Origin: an uncultured Eubacteriales bacterium
Lineage (GTDB): Bacteria > Bacillota > Clostridia > Oscillospirales > Acutalibacteraceae
Direction of reading: 5' to 3'
Assembly: GCA_934630995.1 (NCBI GenBank)
Contig: CAKTXU010000173.1
Location: forward strand, 1 to 5,024
DNA length: 5,024 nucleotides
Shown here: positions 4,968 to 5,024 of the stretch, piece after piece
How positions within the stretch are numbered: the stretch's first letter is position 1
Layout of the letters: each line of letters opens with the position of its first letter
Program-made: the position numbers and the translations under genes
The notes under the pieces: model-generated
The model's database searches: none
What the model was told of the DNA's origin: nothing
Seen by the model: only the letters and a program-made list of their open reading frames with translations

Positions 4968-5024
4968 ATGAGCTGGAAGGAGCTGACGCTCTGCGCCGCC
5001 ATCTTCGCCGGGACGTTCGGCCAC
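4968..5024 (+). CDS. Start of an unidentified gene, cut by the window end
   Basis: ATG 4968 follows GGAGG (4954-4958) at nine-base spacing, a strong ribosome site in the style of the other genes here. Only 19 residues are visible (MSWKELTLCAAIFAGTFGH). The run LTLCAAIFAGTFG is hydrophobic and could begin a membrane helix or signal anchor. This is too short to name a family. An in-frame ATG at 4740 with its own ribosome site is an alternative start that would add 76 residues. Confidence 0.55.
   Translation, partial: MSWKELTLCAAIFAGTFGH

Noticed and set aside
1..5024. CRISPR array, tRNA, rRNA or insertion sequence
   Set aside because: No regularly spaced repeats, no cloverleaf or rRNA segments, and no transposase motifs or terminal inverted repeats were seen on either strand.

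Overview
The window (about 5 kb, moderately GC-rich, strong Shine-Dalgarno sequences, intrinsic terminators with U-tracts) looks like a chromosomal piece of a Gram-positive anaerobe of the Clostridia, perhaps Oscillospiraceae-like. The assignment rests on the gene types (DUF5696-linked carbohydrate permeases, DeoR regulator, small cupin D-lyxose isomerase) and on expression-signal style; it is an inference. All convincing genes are on the + strand.

Region 1 (1-2568) is the end of a carbohydrate ABC-transporter operon. It starts with a hybrid reading frame: about 65 residues resembling the N-terminus of a YihY/BrkB-family membrane protein run without a break into about 125 residues resembling the C-terminus of a DUF5696 protein. 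Two MalF/MalG-type inner-membrane permeases follow, closely spaced, and a 12-bp-stem intrinsic terminator closes the unit. No solute-binding protein or ATPase gene is in view.

Region 2 (2569-2914) is a gene-less stretch of about 345 bp. It has hairpin-forming repeats, a short minus-strand frame that could be a gene remnant, and two overlapping near-consensus vegetative promoters firing towards the next gene.

Region 3 (2915-4425) is a two-gene unit: a DeoR/GlpR-type transcriptional regulator, then a cupin-fold D-lyxose/D-mannose isomerase. It ends in a very strong intrinsic terminator (18-bp stem, tetraloop). The pair suggests locally regulated use of a pentose or hexose such as D-lyxose or D-mannose; the sugar-phosphate effector is not visible from sequence.

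Region 4 (4426-5024) contains a second terminator-like hairpin, an 11-bp direct repeat, a long frame open from 4740, and a leader with competing inverted repeats just upstream of a gene that begins at 4968 and is cut by the window end.

I see no clear undescribed multi-gene system. The items most worth a second look are the YihY/DUF5696 hybrid frame, the leader with three TCAGG copies competing for one CCTGA, and the tandem overlapping promoters.
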